From an uncultured Bacteroides sp. (GTDB lineage: Bacteria > Bacteroidota > Bacteroidia > Cytophagales > Cyclobacteriaceae): a stretch of 51,415 nucleotides of DNA. A program made the translations under genes and the position numbers. Location of the stretch: the NCBI GenBank assembly GCA_902168185.1, contig CABHOV010000082.1, positions 1 to 51,415 of the forward strand, written 5' to 3'. The notes beneath the pieces were generated by a model. That model was not told where the DNA came from. It saw only the letters and a program-made list of their open reading frames with translations, and searched no databases. Below, in pieces: positions 8,204 to 16,231 of the stretch. Position 1 is the first letter of the stretch; each line of letters begins with the position of its first letter.

Positions 8204-9477
8204 GGTGTAGGTGCAGGTATATTCCTGGCAAGGGTTAGGCGTTTCCGGTTGTCGTATGCAAGGATAGAATCACGATGTGCTCTGAACATATTTAAAAATA
8301 CAGGTATACCGGTATCCGCTACAACGCCCGGGGCATTGGACAGTAAACATATAGCGATGTGATCTTTCATATTCACAGCAACTTCACTGCGATATCCGTT
8401 TACGTATCCGCCATGGTATACCAAGGTATCATCCGGGTAATATAGTATTCTCCAACCTAATCCATAATATGAATTGCTATAGCGATGTGTTCGTCCATAA
8501 TTTCTATTCTTGGAAGGAGCATTTACCTGTGGTGTGAATAGTTGGTTCAGGGTCTCGCGCGAAATAACATCTTCACGGTTTCCGAGCAGAGCAATCATCC
8601 AGTTGGCCATATCTGAAATGCTGGCATTGATTCCGCCAGCAGGCGCTACGTTGTAATATGTATTGTTGATGCTTGCTTCCTTCCATTGCCCGCGTCTCAT
8701 AGTATGAGGCTTAGCAATATTTGGATTGGTAATTAAACTGGTATAGTTGGTTGATGCAGTGTGCATGTTCAGTGGTGTGAACACGCGCTCTTGTATCATT
8801 TCATCGTACGTTTTTTTTGTGGCGACATGAATCACTTCGCCAATGAGACTATAGGCTACATTCTGATAACTATATTGTTTCCCTGGAGGGTTCGCTACGT
8901 TTACATCTTTCAATTTATCGAGTAAGGATTGAAGATCTATACCTTCCTCCACCAGGTTTGTATAAGTGTGATAGGGCAGTCCGGTAGTATGTGAAAGTAC
9001 ATTACGAAGGGTAAGAAGCTTCGTATACTCTGGTGACTTTAGTTGAAATGCAGGAAGGTATTTTATCACCGGATCATCCCACGCCAGTGTGCTATCAGCA
9101 ACCAGTGTTCCGGTAAGAAAGGCAGCAAAGCATTTTGATACAGAAGCAATCCTAAAGACGGTATTGATATCGATGGAGTCATTTGTTCCATGCGTTTTCA
9201 CACCGAAGCCTTTTATATATACTATAGACGAATCTTTTACAACGGCGATGGCTGCACCCGGTATGCCCGAAGTCTGCAGAAGCGTTTCCATTTCACGTTG
9301 ATAGTCGCCCATGAGACTTGTAAACTCCGGGTTTATATAGGGAGTTACCTTTACCGTTGGAGGTGGCGAAGCGGGAGTGTTGGTTCGTGTCTCTTCATTG
9401 TCCTTCCACACTTGTGCCAGCAATAGCGGCAAAGTAATTACGAGTAGAACAATGAGTAGAGAGCGCTTTCTTTTCAT
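8200..9477 (-). CDS. serine hydrolase, beta-lactamase/class C fold
   Basis: The protein is exported: residues 1-21 form a signal peptide with a basic start and a long hydrophobic core. The class C beta-lactamase/DD-peptidase motifs are visible: SVSK (SxxK with the nucleophile) in RIASVSKCFAAFL, YQN (YxN) in SYQNVAYSL, and HGG in VYHGGYVNGYRS as the KTG-equivalent. Such proteins may be D-aminopeptidases, esterases or peptidoglycan enzymes; true beta-lactamase activity cannot be read from sequence. It is coupled by overlap to the DUF1684 gene downstream. Confidence 0.92.
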   Translation of the reverse strand: MKRKRSLLIVLLVITLPLLLAQVWKDNEETRTNTPASPPPTVKVTPYINPEFTSLMGDYQREMETLLQTSGIPGAAIAVVKDSSIVYIKGFGVKTHGTNDSIDINTVFRIASVSKCFAAFLTGTLVADSTLAWDDPVIKYLPAFQLKSPEYTKLLTLRNVLSHTTGLPYHTYTNLVEEGIDLQSLLDKLKDVNVANPPGKQYSYQNVAYSLIGEVIHVATKKTYDEMIQERVFTPLNMHTASTNYTSLITNPNIAKPHTMRRGQWKEASINNTYYNVAPAGGINASISDMANWMIALLGNREDVISRETLNQLFTPQVNAPSKNRNYGRTHRYSNSYYGLGWRILYYPDDTLVYHGGYVNGYRSEVAVNMKDHIAICLLSNAPGVVADTGIPVFLNMFRAHRDSILAYDNRKRLTLARNIPAPTP

Positions 9478-9604
9478 TTTTTAACCATCAAACTTAGAAA
9501 CAAGTATGGAAACGTAAAAACTTATGCCTCTACTTGTACACCAGTGGAAAACTCCACTGCTAAGTAATAATGGTTAAAAACGGAAGATTATTGTGCCGGA
9601 TACA

Positions 9605-10303
9605 TTAAAGCACTCCTTCGTCTGCAAAACTGTAATAGCGTTGATTGGCAATGATCAGGTGATCAAGAATTTGTATGTCGAGCAGCTTTGCGCCTTCTTT
9701 CAATTTTTTTGTAAGGGAATGATCGGCAACGCTTGCCGACAGATTTCCGGAAGGATGATTGTGCGCGAGAATTATACCGCTGGCAAGTTCATCGAGGGCT
9801 AGCTTGAAGATTATTTTTGGATCGGCCACCGTCCCTGCCACACCACCGATACTGATTCTTTGTTTTTTTAAAACAATGTTGGCGCGGTTTACGAGTACGA
9901 TCCAGAACTCTTCATGTGGTATATCCAGCAGTTCAGATTTCAAAAGATCGAATGCATCTTTCGAACTCGTAATTTTTGGTTTCTCGTCTGCATCCAGGTT
10001 TTTTCTTCTGCGCCCTAATTCAAGTGCTGCAATAATGGTGATCGCTTTCGCTTCACCGATGCCTTTTATTTTAACCAGATCTTTAATGGTGAGATGCGCT
10101 AGCCGATGCAAACTGTTATCAGCATAGAGCAGAATTTTTTTGGCCAGATCAACAGCACTCATGGTGGCTGTTCCAGATCCCAGCAGGATGGCAATCAGCT
10201 CGGCATCAGAAAGTGATGATCTACCTTTTAAGATTAATTTTTCACGTGGACGGTCTTCGGGCGACCAGCTCTTTATACCAAGAGCCTTCTCTTCAATATG
10301 CAT
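9605..10303 (-). CDS. radC: RadC family JAMM protein
   Basis: The N-terminal half is a UPF0758-type helical region with helix-hairpin-helix character (LVKIKGIGEAKAITIIAALE). The C-terminal half is the MPN/JAMM metal-binding domain with the signature HNHPSGNLSASVAD (HxH...D). RadC was once linked to DNA repair but its true role is unsettled. The start is placed at the Met of MHIEEKALGIK because homologues begin shortly before the IKxWxxEDRPREKL block; Met codons at 10309 and 10324 are in frame as alternatives. It is downstream of rpsT on the same strand, but rpsT has its own terminator. Confidence 0.93.
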   Translation of the reverse strand: MHIEEKALGIKSWSPEDRPREKLILKGRSSLSDAELIAILLGSGTATMSAVDLAKKILLYADNSLHRLAHLTIKDLVKIKGIGEAKAITIIAALELGRRRKNLDADEKPKITSSKDAFDLLKSELLDIPHEEFWIVLVNRANIVLKKQRISIGGVAGTVADPKIIFKLALDELASGIILAHNHPSGNLSASVADHSLTKKLKEGAKLLDIQILDHLIIANQRYYSFADEGVL

Positions 10304-10416
10304 GTTCATACAACGGTTTTGCACGAAGATATAGCAGTGCTGCTGTATCTTTTCATGTTTTGATTTTTATTTCAAAAACGATGAAAGTATAGGGGAGGTG
10401 TACGTACAAAAAGTAA

Positions 10417-10439
10417 AACCCCGCTTTTCGAGCGGGGTT
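10417..10439 (-). terminator. rho-independent terminator of rpsT
   Basis: Nine-base-pair arms AACCCCGCT and AGCGGGGTT (10417-10425 and 10431-10439) surround a five-base loop. On the minus strand a T-rich tail (TTTACTTTTT) follows. It lies about 30 bases after the rpsT stop. Confidence 0.88.
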
Positions 10440-10471
10440 CAGGTATACTTTGAACTGCTAAGAATAAATTC

Positions 10472-10726
10472 TTAAGCGAGTTTGTTTACGAATCTTGTAA
10501 GCTTCGACTTTTGATTCGCAGCTTTTTTCCAATGAATGATATTCTTCTTCGCCAATTTATCGATCATCGAAGAAACTTCTTTCAAAAGGTTAGTAGCTTC
10601 GGACTTCAAAGTAGAAGACTTCAGTCTTTTGATGAATGAACGCGTAGTCTTGTGCTGGTAGCGGTTTCTTACACGCTTAATCTCATTCGCACGGATTCTT
10701 TTTTCTGCTGACTTATGGTTTGCCAT
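10472..10726 (-). CDS. rpsT: 30S ribosomal protein S20
   Basis: This is a small-subunit ribosomal protein that binds 16S rRNA. At 84 aa it has the usual length. It starts MANHKSAEKRIRANEIKR, typical for S20, followed by RNRYQHKTTRSFIKRLKSS and a conserved C-terminal helix with KKNIIHWKKAANQKSKLTR. It is a single-gene unit with its own promoter and terminator. Confidence 0.97.
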   Translation of the reverse strand: MANHKSAEKRIRANEIKRVRNRYQHKTTRSFIKRLKSSTLKSEATNLLKEVSSMIDKLAKKNIIHWKKAANQKSKLTRFVNKLA

Positions 10727-10749
10727 AGTTCGTTTTCAAATAAGGACTG

Positions 10750-10779
10750 CAAAGGTAAAGGGATTTCCTGAATTTGCAA
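10750..10779 (-). promoter_or_regulatory. Bacteroidota-type promoter of rpsT
   Basis: On the minus strand TTG (10777-10779) is followed after exactly 19 bases by TACCTTTG (10750-10757), matching the TTG-N19-TAnnTTTG consensus of the primary sigma factor. The rpsT ATG is about 24 bases downstream. Confidence 0.82.
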
Positions 10780-10792
10780 TGCCTGACTTCAA

Positions 10793-12430
10793 TCAATTCT
10801 TTAATTTTCCCTCGTATAATAAGTTGGTATTTGGGTCAAGCTCTATTTTCGAAGGTTTTTGAGCGATTTTAAGGCTGAATTTATTTGATTTTTTATCAAG
10901 CCTGACCAATTCAACTTTCGTTAAGAGACGGTTTTCGTCATAAATTCCTATCTCCAAAGGCACATTAAAGATATCGTTGGGCTGGGTTTGATTAATAGAG
11001 ACCGTGAGTACCTGCGCTTTTGCATCGTACGTCCAACTCCATTCTAAAACAGGGTGTCCTGCTTTGTAAAGCCATTGATTGAAAAAAAGATCAAGATCTT
11101 TTCCGGAAGCTTCTTCCATCACGGTTTTAAAATCTTCGGTGGAGGCGTTGCTGTTTTGATAGTGTTTATAATAATCCTGAAGTCCTTGCCAGAACGCATC
11201 ATCACCAATTTCTGCCCGTAGCATGTGGAGCACCCAACTTCCTTTTTGATATGAATTGGCGCTTAGAATTTCAAGCAGGTCATCCGGCAGAGTCGTGAAT
11301 ACAATGGGAAGTTTCTTTTTCTGATAGAAATCTATCACTTGCTTTCGATCATCGCGAAGATCTTTTGTCATTCTGTCGCGGCCGTACGTAAACTCGAAGT
11401 ATAGATGTGTTAAGTAGGTTGCAAAACCTTCGCTCAGCCACACGTGATGCCAATCCGTTTCAGATGCAGAGTTGCCAAACCACTGATGTGCTATTTCATG
11501 AGCAACCAACGGCTCAATCTTGCTTGCATTGCCGGCTGCTTCTGCGCCCGTAGCCACTGAATTTTCGAAATAGAAAATGTTGCTTGCATTCTCCATTCCA
11601 CCATACCGGGTTTTGGATTGGACATTCGCGAGCTTCTTATAGGAGTATGGCCCTATATGTGTGTGAAAGAAATCAAGAATCTTGGGTGCATACTTATAAG
11701 AGTCAAAGCCTTCTTCTCTATTTTGAGGATATACCCAGCTTGTAACTTCAAAGCCATTTACAACACCTGTCTGGCGAACCGCGAAGCGTGCAGCACCAAT
11801 GACCATCACTTTTGTAGCAAGCTCTGTTTCTTCGTGCCAGTGTGTGAGCTTTTGGCGATTGCCGAGATAACTTTCTTCAAGTTTAATTCCGTTGCCGATT
11901 ACCTCATATTTAGGAGGTGCTGTTACAATAAAGTCAACGGCAGCTTTGTCGGAGGGATGATCGATAGTTGGAAGCCAGTGATGCGCGCGGTCAGGCCAGT
12001 TGTCGCCAAAGAAAGTACGATCACCATATTTATTCTTGGAGATGATTAGTCCATCGCGGGGGACTCCACTATAGGTAATGATAATCTCAGAAAGCGTTGT
12101 TGCAGGTATAGCAGCGGGAAGTATAATTTTTAGTCTGTCATTCTGATGGAGGAATTTCACAGGTTTATTGTCTGCCGTAATCTCCGTTACTTCCATGCCT
12201 GAGCCTCCTCCATCTTTATTCACGAGATCAAGCTCAAATTCATTCAGCGATTTTTTAAAGAGAATGGTAATGGTGGCTTTGCCTTTTATAACATCGATAG
12301 AATCATGAAGCGTTAATTCAAAGACATACTTTTTGATGTCGATGTTTTCATTCTTCGGGTAATCTTTACTATAGATACTTCCCGTAAGGAGTATAAGTAT
12401 ACCAAGTGTAGCAGCGAGGTTTTTCATCAC
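10793..12430 (-). CDS. M1 family zinc aminopeptidase, exported
   Basis: The enzyme should remove N-terminal residues from peptides. Residues 1-21 form a signal peptide (NLAATLGILILLTGSIYS). The exopeptidase motif GGMEN (in TRYGGMENASNIFYF) and the zinc motif HEIAHQWFGN, with the third ligand Glu in WLSEGFATYL, are intact. The N-terminal 200 residues have the beta-rich saddle typical of M1 enzymes. At 545 aa it lacks the large C-terminal helical domain of PepN, giving the short leukotriene A4 hydrolase-like or Cytophaga-type form. The first two codons are both Met. Confidence 0.94.
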   Translation of the reverse strand: MMKNLAATLGILILLTGSIYSKDYPKNENIDIKKYVFELTLHDSIDVIKGKATITILFKKSLNEFELDLVNKDGGGSGMEVTEITADNKPVKFLHQNDRLKIILPAAIPATTLSEIIITYSGVPRDGLIISKNKYGDRTFFGDNWPDRAHHWLPTIDHPSDKAAVDFIVTAPPKYEVIGNGIKLEESYLGNRQKLTHWHEETELATKVMVIGAARFAVRQTGVVNGFEVTSWVYPQNREEGFDSYKYAPKILDFFHTHIGPYSYKKLANVQSKTRYGGMENASNIFYFENSVATGAEAAGNASKIEPLVAHEIAHQWFGNSASETDWHHVWLSEGFATYLTHLYFEFTYGRDRMTKDLRDDRKQVIDFYQKKKLPIVFTTLPDDLLEILSANSYQKGSWVLHMLRAEIGDDAFWQGLQDYYKHYQNSNASTEDFKTVMEEASGKDLDLFFNQWLYKAGHPVLEWSWTYDAKAQVLTVSINQTQPNDIFNVPLEIGIYDENRLLTKVELVRLDKKSNKFSLKIAQKPSKIELDPNTNLLYEGKLKN

Positions 12431-12483
12431 GATTTGATTTTTTATGTAACTTGCCTCTGCAAGTATAATCTTTTCTCCGTTGT

Positions 12484-13467
12484 ATGTTAAAGTTGTCAGC
12501 TATTTACCGCTATAGCAAGCGGCTTGGTTTAACCGGTATAATTTTCCTGTTTGGTGGTTGGGGATTTTTTGGTCACCAGCGCATTAACCGTCTCGCAGTG
12601 TTCACGCTGCCTCCTGAAATGATCGGCTTTTATAAAAAGAACATCGGCTATATCACCGAGGCTTCCGTTAATCCTGATAAAAGAAGATTCTCCGTTGTAG
12701 ATGAAGCTGCACGTCATTATATAGACATTGACCATTATGGCGACAGTGCCTTGTATACATTACCACGTTACTGGAATGATGCTGTTACTAAATTGACAGA
12801 AGATACTTTGAAAGCGTATGGTGTGCTGCCATGGCATATCAACCGAATGTATTACTCCTTGAAAAATGCTTTCCTGATTCGCGATCCTGAAAGGATATTG
12901 AAGTTATCAGCCGAGCTTGGTCACTATATAGGTGATGCGCATGTACCCTTGCACACAACGGAAAATTATAATGGGCAGATTACGGGCCAGGAAGGTATAC
13001 ATGCGTTTTGGGAATCACGTTTACCGGAATTGTTTTCAGATCAATATAATTTCTTTACCGGGCGGGCGCAATATATACCGAACCCGCAGTTGGCTGCGTG
13101 GAAAGCTATTGAAGGTTCTCATCTTGCTGTAGACTCTGTACTTATAGAAGAGAAGAACCTGGCGGCTTCATTTGGCGAACATCGTTATTCATTTGAAACA
13201 AAAGGACGACAGACGCTAAAGGTATATTCGCGTGAATACGCCTTGGCGTATCATAAACTTTTACAAGGAATGGTAGCACGAAGAATGCGTGCCGCTATAA
13301 AGCTCACGGCAGACTTCTGGTATACGGCCTGGGTAGATGCCGGCCAGCCCGACTTGAGTGAGTTGATCTTCTATACGCCTTCTCAAGATGAATTGAAATT
13401 GAGGAGGAAGGAATTGGAAGAACAAAACACTGCACCCGAAATCAGAACGCGCGCACATGAAATTTAA
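12484..13467 (+). CDS. S1/P1 nuclease or zinc phospholipase C-like hydrolase, exported
   Basis: The fold is that of the P1 nuclease/phospholipase C superfamily, with three zinc ions bound by His, Asp and a processed N-terminal Trp. Here a signal segment ends near GWGFFGHQRINRLAVFT, which supplies Trp and His. Further ligands are in HYIDIDHYGD and in LGHYIGDAHVPLHTTENY, ending with HAFWESRLPE. These together match the family. Substrate (nucleic acid or phospholipid) is not readable. It is divergent from the M1 peptidase; the gap is only about 50 bases. Confidence 0.85.
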   Translation: MLKLSAIYRYSKRLGLTGIIFLFGGWGFFGHQRINRLAVFTLPPEMIGFYKKNIGYITEASVNPDKRRFSVVDEAARHYIDIDHYGDSALYTLPRYWNDAVTKLTEDTLKAYGVLPWHINRMYYSLKNAFLIRDPERILKLSAELGHYIGDAHVPLHTTENYNGQITGQEGIHAFWESRLPELFSDQYNFFTGRAQYIPNPQLAAWKAIEGSHLAVDSVLIEEKNLAASFGEHRYSFETKGRQTLKVYSREYALAYHKLLQGMVARRMRAAIKLTADFWYTAWVDAGQPDLSELIFYTPSQDELKLRRKELEEQNTAPEIRTRAHEI

Positions 13468-13490
13468 AGAGAGGTGTTGATATAGTATAT

Positions 13491-13781
13491 CTATGCAGAC
13501 AAAAGCTCTTCTGCTATATCGCTCCATTCTTCTTTTATCGTTACAGTAGGCATTTTTCGATTCGCGCGACTATACCAATATGATGCGTTTCCCAAATCGC
13601 CTTCCACCCGGTGCAGATAAGCATGGATCCAGGAACCATCCTTTGTATGTATATCCTGCGCAATGTTGTGTGCAGATTCCCAATCACCTTTCCCTTCAAA
13701 CCAAAGTGCTTTCAGTAGATCGCTGATTCCTGCGGGAGGCTTTATATCACGAAGTGAGTTTTTAAATTCGTCCAATGTCAT
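13491..13781 (-). CDS. conserved hypothetical protein, 96 aa
   Basis: A small soluble protein with the pattern PPAGISDLLKALWFEGKGDW, then WIHAYLHRVEGDLGNASYWY and SRANRKMP. I recognise this as a conserved family with TPR-like helical character seen in several phyla, but no function is known to me. It has no signal peptide. A duplicated palindromic repeat begins almost at its start codon, separating it from the SRPBCC gene upstream on the same strand. Confidence 0.75.
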   Translation of the reverse strand: MTLDEFKNSLRDIKPPAGISDLLKALWFEGKGDWESAHNIAQDIHTKDGSWIHAYLHRVEGDLGNASYWYSRANRKMPTVTIKEEWSDIAEELLSA

Positions 13782-14007
13782 ATCCGAAAAGTAAAATGCT
13801 TAATGTTTAAAAACAAAAAGCTCGGGGCTCAAAGTGGGGAGGCAGTAAATATCTCCCGCAGATTTCACAGATTATCGCAGATAAATGCATAAAAAGTCTG
13901 CGATAATCTGCGAGGTCTGCGGGATAAAAAATTGGATCGAATAAAGTATATTCTACACTGCTATACTTTGAAATTTCCGTTTAATCGAAGGCTTTGTTCA
14001 TTTCACT
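13782..14007. repeat. tandem duplication unit, copy 1, with long hairpin
   Basis: The unit begins CGAAAAGTAAAATGCTTAAT (from 13785) and contains a hairpin whose arms of about 28 bases (13854-13881 and 13897-13924, TCCCGCAGA...) pair with four or five mismatches. It ends with a 23-base stretch (13985-14007) identical to the SRPBCC coding sequence at 14242-14264. No gene lies in this stretch. Confidence 0.82.
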
Positions 14008-14011
14008 GTAA

Positions 14012-14264
14012 TATGCGAAAAGTAAAATGCTTAATGTTTAAAAAACAAAAAGACTCGGGGCTCAAAGTGGGAAGATAGAGATGCGGAGGCAGTAAATATC
14101 TCCCGCAGATTTCACAGATAAATGCATAAAAAGTCTGCGATAATCTGCGGGAGAGAAATTGAATTGAATAAGGTATATCTGTTTAAAGCTTAATGCTATT
14201 CTTTCGCTTCCGCTATTTCTTTGATCTTGTTCAGGTTGTAGTCGAAGGCTTTGTTCATTTCACT
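14012..14264. repeat. tandem duplication unit, copy 2
   Basis: A second, diverged copy of the unit at 13782-14007. It has the same start (CGAAAAGTAAAATGCTTAAT from 14016), the same CTCGGGGCTCAAAGTGGG block, and a shorter hairpin (TCCCGCAGAT... to ATCTGCGGGA, about 14101-14151). It runs into the 3' end of the SRPBCC gene. A short insert (GATAGAGATGCG) and missing hairpin pieces distinguish it from copy 1. Confidence 0.82.
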
Positions 14265-14720
14265 TTCAAACATAGTTACACCCATCCATCGCATGAAAGG
14301 GTTCATTCCGAATTCTGTTGAAAAACCCATTGTAACTTTTGTGCTATCATTTACAGGCTCGAAAGTATACCAGCTTTTCGCAGTGCCCTGCTCCATAAAA
14401 TCAAGATCAGCTTTAATCATAGACGAGGGTTTACTCTCCGTTATAATGAGTTTCCCTTTACCCATGTCTTTACTATCCCAGCTATACCATGCACCTGTGC
14501 CCGAGCGCTGTTCGCCATAGGTTGTTTTTATGGTAGGGTCAAGTGTATTCCAGTACGACCATTTTTCCCAGTGCTCCAGGTTGTTGATCTCTTCGAAAGC
14601 TGCTTCGGGAGAAGCGTGCATCGTTAAGCTCCGTGTAACTTCGATCTTTGATGGGAGAAAGAATCCAACAATGATCAACAATACAATAACGCCTAAGATG
14701 CCGAGTAATATCTTCTTCAT
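14196..14720 (-). CDS. SRPBCC family protein (polyketide cyclase/START-like)
   Basis: The 174-residue protein starts MKKILLGILGVIVLLIIVGF, an N-terminal membrane anchor, then enters the SRPBCC ligand-binding fold. Typical features are VTRSLTMHASPEAAFEEINN, the WSYWNTLDP region and the long C-terminal helix NKAFDYNLNKIKEI. Related proteins bind hydrophobic ligands; none can be named here. An open frame extends further upstream to 14777 but the anchor Met at 14720 is the natural start. Twenty-three bases of its 3' coding region are repeated downstream at 13985-14007. Confidence 0.85.
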   Translation of the reverse strand: MKKILLGILGVIVLLIIVGFFLPSKIEVTRSLTMHASPEAAFEEINNLEHWEKWSYWNTLDPTIKTTYGEQRSGTGAWYSWDSKDMGKGKLIITESKPSSMIKADLDFMEQGTAKSWYTFEPVNDSTKVTMGFSTEFGMNPFMRWMGVTMFESEMNKAFDYNLNKIKEIAEAKE

Positions 14721-14827
14721 GGTTTTATAGGTTTGGTTGTAAAGGTATGGCAAAATAGTTATTGGAAACGTTTGCATTTGTCATAAAAAATCGAAAGATT
14801 TATATATACCTAACGTACTGCTATATT

Positions 14828-15298
14828 ATGAGTTTGCTATCGAACCCGAATCGCATTCCGGAGAACTATGGTCTGCGTATTGCTGCTGCCCTGATAATTT
14901 ACTTTATCATCATGAAGATGGTAGGTCTTAGCCATCATGTCGAACTACGTTTGATAAACCTCGTGATCTTGACAGGAGGTGTATATTATGCGCTCAAGAA
15001 ATTCAAGTCAACGCATACCAATAGTCTTAACTATTTCCGAGGCCTTGTAACCGGTGTTGCAACGGCTGGTATAGGTTCACTCATCTTCGGTACATTTCTG
15101 TTCTTCTATATGAAGCTTGATACAGATATGATGAAGTCTATAGTGGATAACGAACCTATGGGCCGTTATCTGAATGCCTATATAACAGCTTTCATTGTAG
15201 TGTTGGAAGGATTTTTCTCAGGACTGTTAGTAACATTTGTGTTGCTGAACTGGGTGGCTACCGATGAAGTAAATCAGCCTGTAGGTAAGTCGAGTTAA
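14828..15298 (+). CDS. DUF4199 membrane protein, copy 1
   Basis: Four hydrophobic segments are visible, beginning after NPNRIPENYGLRIAAALIIY. The loop NYFRGLVTGVATAGIGSL and the tail GRYLNAYITAFIVVLEGFFS fit the DUF4199 family, which is common in Bacteroidota and has no assigned function. The start is ATG 14828; the open frame upstream is not needed. Its neighbour at 15390 is a clear paralogue, so the pair arose by tandem duplication. Confidence 0.82.
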   Translation: MSLLSNPNRIPENYGLRIAAALIIYFIIMKMVGLSHHVELRLINLVILTGGVYYALKKFKSTHTNSLNYFRGLVTGVATAGIGSLIFGTFLFFYMKLDTDMMKSIVDNEPMGRYLNAYITAFIVVLEGFFSGLLVTFVLLNWVATDEVNQPVGKSS

Positions 15299-15389
15299 CG
15301 GGTATATTGTTCCTCATGCGTTAGTCGTGCAATTGGCTGACTGCGGGCACAATATTTTTGGGTATTCATGAAATCATCATTTGAATTCT

Positions 15390-15860
15390 ATGAATATCTG
15401 GAACAGACCCACCCGTATCCCGGAGATATATGGAAGCATCATTGCCCTGGGATTGATAGTATATTTCTTTTTAATGTATGCACTCGGACTGCTTGAGGTC
15501 ATCGAATTACGATTATTGAATTTGCTGATCATGTTAGGCGGTGTATACTTTGCCTTGAAGCAATTCGCACGAACGCATGACGGGCACTTGAATTACTTCC
15601 GTGGGCTGGCCGTTGGTGTTGCGACATCCTCTATTGGAGCCGCAACGTTTTCACTCTTTCTTTTCTTCTTTCTAAGATTCAATAGCGGATTTATGCAGTA
15701 TATAATTGAGCACGAACCTATGGGGCCTTATCTGAATCCTTACATTGCTTCGTTCATGGTGCTGCTGGAAGGCGTCTTTTCAGGGCTCTTCATCACATTT
15801 GTTTTACTGAACTGGGTACGCAGTGACCAGGTAAACGAACCATCCGGTACTTCCTCATGA
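15390..15860 (+). CDS. DUF4199 membrane protein, copy 2
   Basis: This 156-residue protein is a paralogue of the preceding gene. It shares the start NRPTRIPEIYG, the central NYFRGLAVGVATSSIG and the tail YLNPYIASFMVLLEGVFSGL followed by TFVLLNWV, with the same four membrane segments. ATG 15390 is preferred over the in-frame TTG three codons earlier. Its stop overlaps the start of the next gene (ATGA at 15857), so the two are translationally coupled. Confidence 0.82.
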   Translation: MNIWNRPTRIPEIYGSIIALGLIVYFFLMYALGLLEVIELRLLNLLIMLGGVYFALKQFARTHDGHLNYFRGLAVGVATSSIGAATFSLFLFFFLRFNSGFMQYIIEHEPMGPYLNPYIASFMVLLEGVFSGLFITFVLLNWVRSDQVNEPSGTSS

Positions 15861-16231
15861 AAATCCCCGAAGGACATCAAACCATCATGCCCTACATTAT
15901 AGTGGAAAGCGCAGAGAAGTTTGTTGCTTTCCTGAAAAGGGTATTCGGTGCGAGAGAAAAGTTTGTCGTGCATCAGCCGGATGACGGAAGCATTATGCAC
16001 GCAGAATATACCATAGGAACATCCACCGTGATGCTGGCAAACTCAACCTCAAATTACAAAGCTTGTCCTGCCGGGCTATATATCTACGTTGAAAATACCG
16101 ATGACACTTTTGAAAAAGCTGTCAAAGCGGGCGTAACCGTGATTGATCAACCAAGCAATAAAGAATACGGCCGAACCGCTGGCTTCAAAGACGAGTTCGG
16201 CAATACATGGTGGATTGTGACACCACTATAG
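15857..16231 (+). CDS. VOC superfamily protein, PhnB/glyoxalase-like
   Basis: A 124-residue single VOC module pair: MPYIIVESAEKFVAFLKRVF, then MHAEYTIGTSTVMLANSTS, then YIYVENTDDTFEKAVKAGVT and a C-terminal KDEFGNTWWIVTP. The last motif is typical of PhnB-like/YdcB-like members. Substrate is unknown. It is translationally coupled to the DUF4199 gene, and its stop abuts the stop of the convergent fucosidase. Confidence 0.9.
   Translation: MKIPEGHQTIMPYIIVESAEKFVAFLKRVFGAREKFVVHQPDDGSIMHAEYTIGTSTVMLANSTSNYKACPAGLYIYVENTDDTFEKAVKAGVTVIDQPSNKEYGRTAGFKDEFGNTWWIVTPL

Noticed and set aside
15300-15370. Terminator between the two DUF4199 genes
   Set aside because: Only short, broken complementarity was found before the ATATTTTT; the stem is too weak to call.
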